In this document: positions 18,666 to 28,516 of the stretch, in pieces
How the letters are laid out: each line of letters starts with the position of its first letter
How positions within the stretch are numbered: the first letter of the stretch is position 1
Assembly: GCA_002633005.1 (NCBI GenBank)
Contig: NMRA01000430.1
Coordinates: forward strand, 64,001-99,419
Source: Phoronis australis
Taxonomy: Eukaryota > Phoronida > Phoronidae
Length of the DNA: 35,419 bases
Direction: 5' to 3'
Notes under the pieces: model-generated
What the model saw: the letters and a program-made list of their open reading frames with translations, nothing else
Databases searched by the model: none
Told to the model about the DNA's origin: nothing
Translations under genes and position numbers: made by a program

Positions 18666-21072
18666 GTCTGTTGCATATTGCCAAAAACGTCTGGATAGGT
18701 GTTTGATACCAGCAAGTGAAAACATTAATTCAGAACCGTGTTACAACACATACACAAAATCACAGCACAGTTCGTTTTAGGTGGAACCTGGAAGGCATGA
18801 AACTGCTATAATCAGATCGTGGCCACCATAACAATGTAAAATTAGCAGTCCATTAAATTATGTTAATGATGGGTGCTCACATGTCCTCATCTCGGGATCC
18901 ATTTATCTTCTCTCTTGGTTTCTTTGCTGTGTTAGTTTCATACTCTATTTTTATTCCAGTTTCATTTAGTCAATTGTCAACAGTACCGCTTTTGTTGTAG
19001 CTTTCAAAGAAGCTGTAAACCTGAAGTAACCCAATGCTTAGCCCTTGTTTGTTAACTGCATTTCGTAGAAGTGTTGACTACAGAAACAAGATCTGTTTCT
19101 TAACTAGAAATTTGTGACTCAGTAAATTTATACAGGCCTGAGCGACGACCAGGAGGGGTCTAATATAGCAATTCTGTTGTCAACTACTTGACCTCCACAA
19201 GTCACCTGGTCAGGCAACTCATTTAATGAAGAAAGTCAAGTGTTTGAATTATTAGAGATAAAACATCAATAACATTGAATTACTGAGGGCAACTGCGACC
19301 TACGAAACGATGGTTTGGCTAATGTGAATTATATTACCACGAGTAACAAATTATTGTCGTGGATGATGGATTTTCTTCTTATGTTTGCAAACTTCAAAAT
19401 CCGGCTTTAATACCCCAGCTTTCAGCGACACTGTCTGCCCGCACTGAGTCTTCCATCTGCTGTGCACTAGGTAAAACATGTATCCAGGCCAAAAATGTGA
19501 CAGTCCTAAAAATTTGGTTTAGGTGGGAAGCTCTCGGATTTTCTGGAATTCCTACAGCTCACGGAAAGGTATCAACAAAGTCTGCCAATTTTGATAAATT
19601 CCCCTGACTTTGAACTAATCCCCCCAGTTTTCTCAAAATGTGAGGGGGTGATCGAGGATGTGTTGCAACCAAGGGGACAGAGTGCCTCACTGGGTTTCTG
19701 CCTCTCAATTTCAGAATTCTGGTTGGCAGTACATTACCAGATGTTTTGTGTATCATCTTCAAGAAATAAAAAATGCTAGTCACTGATCGTTTTTCACTAA
19801 TTGCATTTCAGTCAAACTGGCAAAATCAGATTTTGCCAATGTTGCTGGCGGCTCTTTAGAACTATGTATTTCTTGATAACTGTATGCACAAGTATCAGAA
19901 CTAACTGAAAAGCAACGCTGTGTGACCTGGCATTTCATTGAAAATTCTCAAAGGTTAAGGGGGATGCTTACTAGAGCACTGTGGGTGCTCGTTGTGAAAG
20001 ATTTCAAAGTGAGCGTGGTTGCTAACCCGAATATTTGCGGTAATACGAAATTGAAAGACTGCAATAGTAAAAATATTGTTGTAATATGATTTTGTGTGGC
20101 ACACTCCGCCTCGGTGTGACTGTGCCCTTATTAACCACCTGGAATCATTTTGTTTCTAATTGGTCCGCTTCAGCCGGAACAATATTCTTTCCAACCGAGT
20201 ATGAAAAATCTACGATTTGGTCTACTGAAAATTGGTGGGGGGTGTACGAAGAGAAGATGAAAAAGTCCGCTAACCACAATTTCGTGCCTGTCCGTTTGAT
20301 TGCTATGTTCATGGAATGTCGGGCCCAGTAAAGATCATCAAGCTGGGGAAACATCGGAATAGAAGAATAAATTTCTGTTTTTGGGGAACATCAAGCTGTG
20401 GAATATTGTAAAGCACCAGGTCATTTATAACCACCAGGGGCCCAAGTTGATTGTCAAATAAACACACGGGTGCTTGACGTACAGAAGCAAGCAGGTATAC
20501 TCTTTTAGTTAGGACTGTCGCTGTTCTCTTTTGGTATGCCGCTTTGGACTGGTGTGCACGGGTAAGTTCACACACTTGTATCACTGGCGTACACATTACA
20601 TTGGCAGCAATACGAGTGAAGAGTGACATATGACTCATACATATCATGTGTGCACTCAGCCTAAAAAAAGGGCGAACCCAGAAATTTTTAAATTTAAAGT
20701 TGAGAACTCTAGCCAATGAAGTGCGTCAGTGATCGACTGTGAATTATCCCATGTTCACCAGCTGGCCAAAATCTCGGCTCATATTTTCAAATTTCAACTC
20801 GTTATGTCAAGTGCTATCCCCGTTGATTACAACAACTCTGACTTTCGTGTACTCACGTGTAGAACTGGTTACTACTTTAGTCATGTAACAAACCACGGGG
20901 GTCGATTACCGTAATAGTTGGCGCTTCATGTACAAATTATTTTTACCAACGCAGACACATGTATGAACTATTTTTCCTTTGGACACCTACTGTATAACTA
21001 TTGCAGAGAAATGGCGTATTTCAAGGGTGTTGTGCAAACTAAGAGTGCACGAACAGTTAGAGCAATGAACGT
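18666..21072. other. intergenic sequence, nothing recognised
   Basis: A long stretch with no supportable gene. It contains a perfect hairpin at 19818-19838 (arms TGGCAAAAT/ATTTTGCCA, loop CAG). The longest frame of the window (20309-20716, minus, 135 codons) starts at a TTG and has no recognisable domain. Confidence 0.4.
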
Positions 21073-21190
21073 ATCCGGCAATAGTCTCTTACAGGGGACC
21101 CGGATTTTAAGAACCAGTTTGATGCCCGTTATTCTGTGGAGAAAACTGGTTCTCAAAGTGCGGAACCTCATTAAGTTACTATTACCAGTG
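21073..21190. repeat. imperfect foldback of about 50-bp arms
   Basis: The left arm 21073-21120 and right arm 21142-21190 are inverted copies. AGAACCAGTTT (21110-21120) pairs perfectly with AAACTGGTTCT, and the pairing continues outward with mismatches to GGCAATAG against CTATTACC. The loop is about 21 bp. Both strands therefore show similar frames (21085-21190). This could be a small MITE or, in principle, a structured RNA precursor. Confidence 0.55.
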
Positions 21191-22045
21191 TTCTGTATAA
21201 AAACATCCAATCATGCCGATAATAACAGAAAGTTAAAAATGACGTTCGCTAAATGCTCCTTTAAAAACCTTGAACTTGTTTTTACAAGTTGACATTTGCT
21301 CTCCATTGTCTACAGAAGTCATTTAATTAGGCCAGTGGGAATCTGGCAGACGTGTCCGGCCAACTTAAAAGCAAATACTGTAAGTCGTAGGGAAAAACAA
21401 ATGACACCCTTGGATCTGATGATGACAAAATACATACCTCAAGCTCTAAAGGTGTCGTGTATTATGCTCAAATTCCTGATACTCGTCATAGAATTTCTAG
21501 AAACTTACAATACATCAAAACTGTCATATTGATGAACTCTAGAACAAAACGTTGGATCACAACAGCAAAAACATTCTTAAGGTTCGTCTCATGATCTATT
21601 AATTTTGAGTTTCAAGAGAACTTGGTAAGTTTTTGTATTTGTCATTTTTTAACAAAGCTTATATATTTCGAAAGCCATGTTTGGGGTAAATTTGTTATTT
21701 TCATTCAGTATAATTTCTTTGAGAATTCACATGCAAATTTTTGGGATCTTTGCTCAATCTGTTTTGAAGCACTTCCAGGTCAAACGAATCGCAGCAACAG
21801 CAGTGGTCTTGAAAGTACATTTTAAACTGAAAACAGCATAGTTGAATAAGTTGAAACTAAATGCAACAGAGCAAAATTAAATGTCATGACATGCATATTA
21901 CGACCTGTTTTATATTTTTGCAAAGTTGCAGTACGTTAACAAAAATGCCCACACATCACCATTACGTGGCATTTTTAACGTAATTTTTCAAAAATACTGA
22001 TTTTAGGTACGTTTAAGGTACATTCTTGGTGAGAAAAGTAATTTT
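21191..22045. other. intergenic sequence, nothing recognised
   Basis: AT-rich sequence without a supportable feature. Small frames at 21296-21532 and 21622-21825 show no family resemblance. Confidence 0.4.
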
Positions 22046-22049
22046 GTAG

Positions 22050-22087
22050 TGGCAGTCGAATGCTCTACTGCTGAGCCAAATACCACA
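22050..22087 (-). repeat. tRNA-Cys-derived 5' half (tRNA fragment or SINE head)
   Basis: On the minus strand the sequence GGTATTTGGCTCAGCAGTAGAGCATTCGACTGC is the 5' half of a metazoan tRNA-Cys(GCA). Box A is TGGCTCAGCAGTAGAGC, the D-stem GCTC/GAGC is intact, and it stops right before the anticodon A. No 3' half or B box (GGTTCRAATCC) follows within 100 bp. It is therefore not a functional tRNA gene; a truncated tRNA pseudogene or SINE head is likely. Confidence 0.6.
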
Positions 22088-22314
22088 CGTTATTTAGAAG
22101 AATATTTAAACATATTTAAATGTGAAAGACGCCAGCCTTGATTTCAATGAATGTCTGGCAGAAAATAGCAATTTGTAATAAAATCACAAACACAATGGAT
22201 TTTTATATTTTATAGCTGTGCCAAAGCTAATAACTTCAAGAAGACTATTCCATTCAACATTAATTCCAAAATTAAGTTTTTCAGCCACAGTAATGATAAT
22301 GTCCCTTTAAGTTA

Positions 22315-22518
22315 TTTGGAGAAGAAAATGGCCACCACATCCACCATATTGGATATGATCATGACAAAAACCAATAGGCTATTCATGAGTTGTATGCTGT
22401 GTGTAAATTTTGTGTCAGTCTGATAGGAAATGTGGGCCTGTTGTGTGCGTATATACAACAAACAAACAAAGAATTCATGACGAAGCAACATACTTAGCAA
22501 AATTTCATTTTGGCAAGT
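22315..22518 (+). repeat. repeat family 2, copy 1, ending in a decayed palindrome
   Basis: AAAATGGCCACCACATCCACCATATTGGAT...ATGACAAAAACCAATAGGCT (landmarks 22326-22380) matches 23660-23720. The copy ends with CTTAGCAAAATTTCATTTTGGCAAG (22493-22517), a decayed form of the perfect palindrome at 23831-23854. The shared order of blocks over about 200 bp shows that the two are copies of one element. Confidence 0.65.
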
Positions 22519-22767
22519 AATGTATATCTATGACTCAGTTTGATGAAAGTTGTAAAAAATTTAATATGCATTATTATCATTGATTACGGCTCTTTATTTT
22601 GTGATTAATTGGATTGAAATGTCTCGGTGGAATGCCTGGTAGCCCATGAATGTGTAATGTGGCCCCAGGAGGAAGGCTTTCCTGTTTTCTGTGGTGTTGG
22701 CCTTTCTATTCTTCAAACTGCATAAACGATCGTTAAGATGAAAGCGCTCCGAGGAGCAAAACTTGGA

Positions 22768-22999
22768 GAAATTAACAGAAAAGACGACGATAGAGATGAT
22801 GACAAAGATGATGAATACGACGACGATGGTGGCGATGATGAACAATACAAGTAATGATAACATTCATATGACGAACGTAGAGGTCATAAATCAGTTGGCG
22901 AAATCAACTGAAAAGACGACGACGAACATTGTGATGGTGGTGGCGATGATCAACAACATCATAACATTCTTATGGCAAACATAGAAATCAGTAAGAACA
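22768..22999 (+). repeat. tandem duplication, 132-bp offset, GAT/GAC-rich
   Basis: GAAATTAACAGAAAAGACGACG (landmark 22768) recurs as GAAATCAACTGAAAAGACGACG at 22900. Each copy is followed by GATGGTGG(TGG)CGATGAT and by AACATTC(A/T)TATG(A/G)C(G/A)AAC(G/A)TAGA. The interior is an imperfect trinucleotide tract. The 73-codon frame at 22763-22984 (MTK/MMN-rich) is a translation of this low-complexity sequence. Confidence 0.65.
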
Positions 23000-23329
23000 G
23001 TCTTGTTTAATAGAAGCTAACATCAACGCAGCAAGAGTGCTCAGCAAAGGAACAGCACTATCAGAAAATTTCGAATAATTCGAAAAGTAGACGTCCTAGC
23101 AAAAATGGAAAATATCTTCTTAAAATCTGTTCAAAACTCTATCTAATCCATCAGTTTCGCAAAATTTTTCTAGTTTTTCGGAAAAATTGAAATTTTGCAT
23201 TTTTTTGAAATTCAGTGTCAAATAACTAGAAAACAGTAAGTCTGAGAAAAAAATTGTTACAGTTCATTTGAAAGACTCTACCTCAGAAATTCTACATGCA
23301 AAAATTCACGTCATTTTCTCTTCCCGTTT

Positions 23330-23855
23330 AAGATGGCACCCCAGCACAACTGAAAGTGGGTCAACATGCGCCAGATCCGCCATCTTGAAACCAACTTCCG
23401 TTTTTTTAGTCAAAAAAAACTAATACCTGAAAAATTTCAAACCAATTGGTCCTGTAATTTGCCCTGTACAGGAGAAAATGTTTTTAGCCCAAAATCGAGG
23501 TGCGCATGCACAATTGCAGATATTTCTGCTATCTTAAACCGGAAGTTAACAATTTCCGGAACACGTGTAGCATACGGCCGGTCTAATAATCATGCCGATT
23601 TTCATCCCTCTACATAAAAAATTATAGCGCCCAGGAGCATTTGAATCTTAAAATGAAAACAAAATGGTCACCACATCCGCCATCTTGGATCCAATTATGA
23701 CGAAAAACAATAGGCTTCCAGTACTTTCGAAACTACGTGTTATGTGTGAATTTCGTGATGATGATTGGATGAAAATTGCGACCTGTATCGTGCGAACAAA
23801 CAAAAAAAAACTTTGTGATAGAGCATCACACTTGGCGAAATTTATTTCGCCAAGT
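23330..23855 (+). repeat. repeat family 2, two units 300 bp apart with a terminal perfect palindrome
   Basis: CCGCCATCTTG occurs at 23377 and 23677, an exact 300-bp step, each preceded by an ATCCGCC context and followed by divergent sequence. The second unit matches 22315-22518. It ends in a perfect inverted repeat: CTTGGCGAAAT (23831-23841), central TT, ATTTCGCCAAG (23844-23854). This is probably a non-autonomous mobile element with a terminal hairpin. Frames at 23366-23617 and 23664-23867 are translations of it. Confidence 0.6.
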
Positions 23856-23937
23856 AAAAACTCCTAAACGCCATTCAGAATCTTAGTGAAATGTAAAAAG
23901 TATTTCTATGAGCGTGACAACAGATGACGACTTCTTT

Positions 23938-24200
23938 CTGACGGATCCGACTACCACTGTGCTTCTTGTTGGCAAGTCTGTCTTTTACCCTTGCCCTTGT
24001 ATCTTTGGAGTATAAGGATGGATCGTCATGAAATTTGTCTAATAGATTTTTATTAGGGAGACAATGAGGCCTTACTATTTTTTGATGGATTTTACATATT
24101 ACGCACCACCTATTGGCCATTTTTATGACACCCCTAGAAGCCTATCGTTTGTGCAGTCGTGGGAGCATTTCAGTGCTTTGCATTACTCTTGTTATCAACT
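23938..24200 (+). repeat. repeat family 1, copy C (two units, 144-bp step)
   Basis: GACGGATCCGACTACC (23940) and GATGGATTTTACATATTACG (24084) are 144 bp apart. TTTGTATCTT and GTCATGAAATTTG lie in the same relative places as in copy A (9520-9690). After CACCACCTATTGGCCATTTTT comes the terminal block GTGGGAGCATTTCAGTGCTTTGCATTACTCTTGTTAT shared with copy B (landmark 24158-24196). Similarity stops abruptly after CTCTTGTTAT in both, defining the 3' end of the element. Confidence 0.65.
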
Positions 24201-27200
24201 TGAGAAAACTGATAGAAAAAATTGCAGTACATACGAAGTTGTCATTTGTAGAATTCCTGTTTTTGTTGAAACAGTCTGCATTGTGAAGTGGTGAAACCAT
24301 TTCAACATTCCCATTTGGGACAAAAAAGTATATATATTTTTTTTTTTTGAGATTCTGAAACATGCATTTAGCCATTAAGTCAGTAAATAACCATTTATCA
24401 ACATGAATTCAATCTGGATTTGCTAGCTGTTTTTCCAGTTGTGACATTTGACCAGGAGGTCACTGGGGGTCGTGTATTACTTAATACACATGCAAGCCAC
24501 CTGCTGAACACTGCTACCTTTGAGTTCAGTGCTGAACAAAACAAGGGACAAAAGTAGCTTTAGACATTTCTTTAATTATGTCTATTGAAATTTGTCACAG
24601 CACATGAAATTTGCATTTTTATGAAAGACAAGGACATGTTTCCTAATTCTGCGTGCATATAAAAGTGTGCACCATTCACTTAGCATTAAATTTTCCATTC
24701 TCCTGTGTACATATAACACCGTAGTTTTGGGCAGGTGAATCTTTAGTGCAGTGGTGAAACTGATCGGTTGACTGACCAGTTAAATGTGAGTGAAGCTCCA
24801 AACTGCTGGGAGGTGTTTGACCTGTCTGTTAGGTAACTAATATTTATTTAGGAGTAACACAACTAAGCAATATACCATATTGTCTCTATCAACTCTTTGT
24901 CTACTTCTACCCGCTTAGTCAATGTTTGAGTTTCTTGTTTGGTAAATTTTTTATCAGTTCATGTCTTGTTCAAATCTGTCGTGTAAAGGTAGTAATATAG
25001 CAGTTGTGAAGGCCTTGTGTTGGTGTGTTTGCTCCTGATATGACCAGGCGTTTACCCACTGCTGGTTTGTTCATTGTACCGCTGACCTGAGTTGACCTAG
25101 GCTGTGTTATCAGAGCAGCACACATGCGCAGCCCACTGTCTGGCTAGGATATTGCTTTAGACTGCTAATGGTATGAACTGCTTTTCTTGCTTCACGCTAA
25201 AGTAGCAGGTAAACTCTTCAATTGATATACTTTTACACCTTAAATGTTTTCTTTGTTTTGTTTATAGTTGTTTGTAACACAATGGTCACCCACTAATTGG
25301 TGATCTGTTGCGTTTAACTACATAGGTTGGCCAATTTAGGTCGTTATAGCATTGTGTGCATAAAAAATGACAATTCAGTTCTTTCCATGGCGGAAACTGC
25401 ATTGGCATAATTGAAACTGAACCACGGAACGTCTACCTGACGTAGTGATCATTATAAATTCCACGTATAAATATTTAAGCTTTACTTTAGTTGTAATCTT
25501 TGCTTGATATTGTGAAGTTTGAATGGTCTGTAGTTGTTTTTTGTTGGTTTTATATGGTATGACTCACCTTGGAGTGGTAACCTGTCTAGTTGTGTGTCAT
25601 GTCTGGCCAGAGCTCTCAAGTCTCAAGGGGAGTTGAGGTCACAGGAGATAAGTAGCAGCAAGGGTGGATATAATGAAATTTCAATTCAGCATTCTACAGC
25701 TGGGGTGCAACCATGGCATTTGTGTTTCCTTCCTAACAAGTATTTCTATTTGAAGTAATTTGTGATTAATAGTATTCAATGAACTGTGCCCTTTTTCAAA
25801 GCTCTTGACTGTTTTATGACCTCAACGCTAGTTCTTGTTTTAACTGAATCAAGTTTGCTTTTACAAAAAATTATAATTACCTCGCACTTTTGCGATATGT
25901 CACTTTGGTCAAAGTTAATATAAATCATTTGTTCTTCGCCCAATTAAACATTGAAAAAGGGTTCATGAAGTCATACTTGTACTCATTTAGTCATAATTTT
26001 TGACTAAATTTCTGACTGATAAGCACATGTACAAGTCTTCATTTTACCTACATGACTCTAAACTTGTCCACGTGGACTGGGTTGTCAGAATTCTTTCTGC
26101 AAGTGTCTTCTTTAGAGCTTTAGTTGAGGTGCAAAATGTCTTATTTTTTCGAATTTCATTTGTAAAGTTTGAAACAAATTAACAAGAGATACAGAAATGA
26201 CTAATTATTTGTTCTACATTTGTTTTAAACTGCTAAAAAACTTTTTAACTGCTTAGTTTTTCTCCAAGTTAAAGAAACATGCTTGCGAGATTAAAGTTGG
26301 GTTTTCATCTGCATGCTAGGTGGATGAATCACAGGAGGTTGATGTGGGGTGTCTCATTTACATGCACAAATGTGAAACCAAAACTTTGTTGTAAGAAGAT
26401 GAATTTCTTATGTTTGGCAAAAGAGAAAGAATCATTTCCTGTTTTGGATCGTGTGAAGTGCACAGTCGAGAGATGGGAATTCTCCCTTCCTTGTTTCCAT
26501 TTTAGGAATCGTTTGTTGAATATGGGCGGACTACATAAAGTGTCTTTGGTGTTTGGTTCCAGAAGGGTGTAATTTAATATACATTTAGTGAACTATTAAA
26601 TACAAATTTAAATGGGAGACTGGATGGGATGTGTCGTACCTGCCTGGGTCAATGACACTCAAAAATAGACAGAATGTGTTGAGCATTTGAAAGTGTATTT
26701 TTGTAAAGTCAGGAATAGGTGTTTAGACAAACTAAGTCAGGTTAATGTTTTACCAAGTGTAAGAGTTTAATAAAATAATGACTTGTTATTGCCAGCACGG
26801 ACATTGAGAAGTGCAACTTTTGAAGAAAAGTCTGGTGAGCATACAGTCGAATATGTGTGTAATCATAGGCTACTTGCGCATATTTACTCTCATGCGCCTA
26901 CATTCGAAATCGTGTTTTTTCAAAGTAAATTGTTTACTCAAGTGTTTCACATCAAGAGCATGCGCCTAAATTTCACTTATAGGTGCAGGTGGGTGTCCTT
27001 TGGACTGGCATATATATACCTTTTTGTGGACACCAGCATATACATTGCCTTCAACAATTAAGCTCATAATCTTGTCAGTGTGAAACATTTTCACACTTAG
27101 TTTGGCATTTCCTAGGCTGTAGTTCAGATAAGATCACATTCTGTTAGGGCTGTCTTGTGAAGTTTTATGTAACTAATTGGAATAACAGTTCACAATCCAG

Positions 27201-28143
27201 TTCATTAACTGAACTGTAGCAAAATTTGTTTTGATTTTTCATAAAGAATGAATAAAACTAGTAAATAATTAATTGACCTGTTCAGTATATAATGTTTGGA
27301 AGGAAATTACAGAAAAGTGTGATAGCCATAAACCATTAAAACTATTAAAATGGGTGAAAATGCGAACTGTTTTTTTTTTAGTTACTAACTAACTTCATGC
27401 TCCCGCAGAACATCTAGGGGGTATTACCGGTATGTGAGCGTGTGTCACTTGTAGGATTCTTCACTACATTCCATGAGCGAAATAGCTTGTAATATTTTGA
27501 AAAATAAACATGTCGCGCCTATATTCACAGCATCACTTCCAAGCATGGTTTTGCTCAAACGGTTTGCGTCTAGGTGCTTGCGCCAAATTCTTGATCTAGG
27601 CACGGCTTCAAATGGAGGCAGAATGACCTAAATAGGCGCATACCGTATGACACATAGTAGGCCAGACGAATATGGTTTAACATCGTTGGAAGGGCACACA
27701 ACAGTCGTGTGGTGGGCATTATACACCAGTATAATGTTGTAGAAGTGGGCAGTAAAATGTACAAAGCATCAAAGAAGGAAATATCCTGACCATTTTAAGA
27801 AAACAGTCTTTTGTTATTTGTTGAATGAAACCTGCCTAGAACCTGTTCAGTGATTTTTGTGTTATTCCTACTCGTGAGGAATTGATTTCTTTATACAGCG
27901 TACCAGGGTTGGAGGATCACCAATAGGGCTGTTTTATACACTGCTTGAATAAATGTAGTCAACCTGTTAAGTGTATATAACTCTTTGGGCTTTACATTTA
28001 TCAGTCATGAAAGATAAATAGAAGGTTCTTCTAAGTATGGATGGTTTCACTTGAACTATTCCAGTCAAGGTTTCCAAAATGCTTGAGGTTGTTGGTTTAA
28101 TTGTGGAAATGTTGACTTTATTTTCCTTTTTGTTTTTTTTTAG
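24201..28143. other. sequence upstream of the muscleblind coding exon, no gene recognised
   Basis: About 3.9 kb of AT-rich DNA, probably muscleblind intron or 5' flank. It contains T-rich runs (24330-24350) but no recognisable exon. Frames at 25534-25758, 26279-26572 and 26783-27061 have no family resemblance. The last 30 bases (28114-28143) are the pyrimidine tract and AG acceptor of the muscleblind exon. Confidence 0.4.
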
Positions 28144-28318
28144 GTTTGACGGCATATTAGCCTGGCTTCATGTAGCTTGCTGTGTCCGCAGGGAAAACAA
28201 GAATTCAACATTGTGTATGTAAATTACATACACATACTTGCCAAGAATATTTATTAGTTCAGATCTTCAAAAGGTCTGATTCAGTACACGGGCACTAGTA
28301 TCTAGCGTTAAAAGAGTG
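28144..28318 (+). promoter_or_regulatory. mbl: muscleblind 5'UTR part of first coding exon, with two start-stop uORFs
   Basis: The exon start is set by a strong pyrimidine tract ending TTTTTTTTTAG at 28143; a weaker alternative acceptor, TCCGCAG, ends at 28191. The 175-nt leader holds exactly two upstream AUGs, and each is followed at once by a stop: ATG-TAG at 28170-28175 and ATG-TAA at 28217-28222. Both have T at -3 (weak context). An in-frame TGA at 28277-28279 closes the main frame upstream. A UGCUGU motif (28178-28183) fits the YGCUKY consensus bound by muscleblind proteins. Upstream leader exons, if any, are not visible. Confidence 0.7.
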
Positions 28319-28516
28319 ATGGCGCTGATTAACCCAGTAGTTCAGCTTGCCAATGTGGCCAATCACAAGGACTCGCGTTGGCTGACATTAGAAGTTTGTC
28401 GTGAATTCCAGCGAAGCAAGTGCTCGCGCTCGGATCAAGAGTGTAAGTTTGCACATCCCCCACCTCACGTGGAAGTACAAAATGGCCGAGTCACCTGCTG
28501 CTTCGATTCAATTAAG
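28319..28516 (+). CDS. mbl: muscleblind (MBNL) RNA-splicing regulator, first coding exon
   Basis: Residues 1-66 of a muscleblind protein, which binds YGCY-rich RNA and controls alternative splicing, RNA localisation and stability in nucleus and cytoplasm. Seen: ATG in strong context (G at -3, G at +4), then the near-invariant [12 protein letters not shown] block. The first CCCH finger is complete as C27-x7-C35-x6-C42-x3-H46. VEVQNGRV leads into the first ligand of finger 2 (C61). The exon ends in phase 0 after FDSIK at donor AAG|GTTAGT, so finger 2 is split by an intron. The N-terminus (20 residues before W21) is longer than in vertebrate MBNL and, from memory, closer to protostome proteins. 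C60 replaces the usual alanine before C61. Two YGCUKY motifs (28496-28501, 28499-28504) sit just before the donor. Confidence 0.96.

Noticed and set aside
20309-20716. 135-codon minus-strand frame, the longest in the window
   Set aside because: It begins at a TTG rather than ATG, shows no recognisable domain and lacks splice-site support; length alone is not convincing across 35 kb in six frames.
22050-22087. functional tRNA-Cys gene
   Set aside because: Only the 5' half is present; there is no anticodon arm 3' strand, B box or acceptor complement.
22763-22984. Met/Thr/Asn-rich 73-codon frame
   Set aside because: It is low-complexity trinucleotide sequence from a tandem duplication.
11815-27435. 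GGTAATACCGGTA-like words at about 11813 and 27421 as ends of one element
   Set aside because: The match is about 11 bp only, the separation is 15 kb, and no flanking duplication was found; probably chance.
4000-28143. ABHD18, the expected divergent neighbour of MFSD8 in vertebrates
   Set aside because: I searched the plus strand by eye for its N-terminal region and found no match.
28316-28318. GTG codon one triplet before the muscleblind ATG as the start
   Set aside because: A eukaryotic gene with an ATG in strong context at 28319 and an in-frame stop at 28277 does not need a GTG start.
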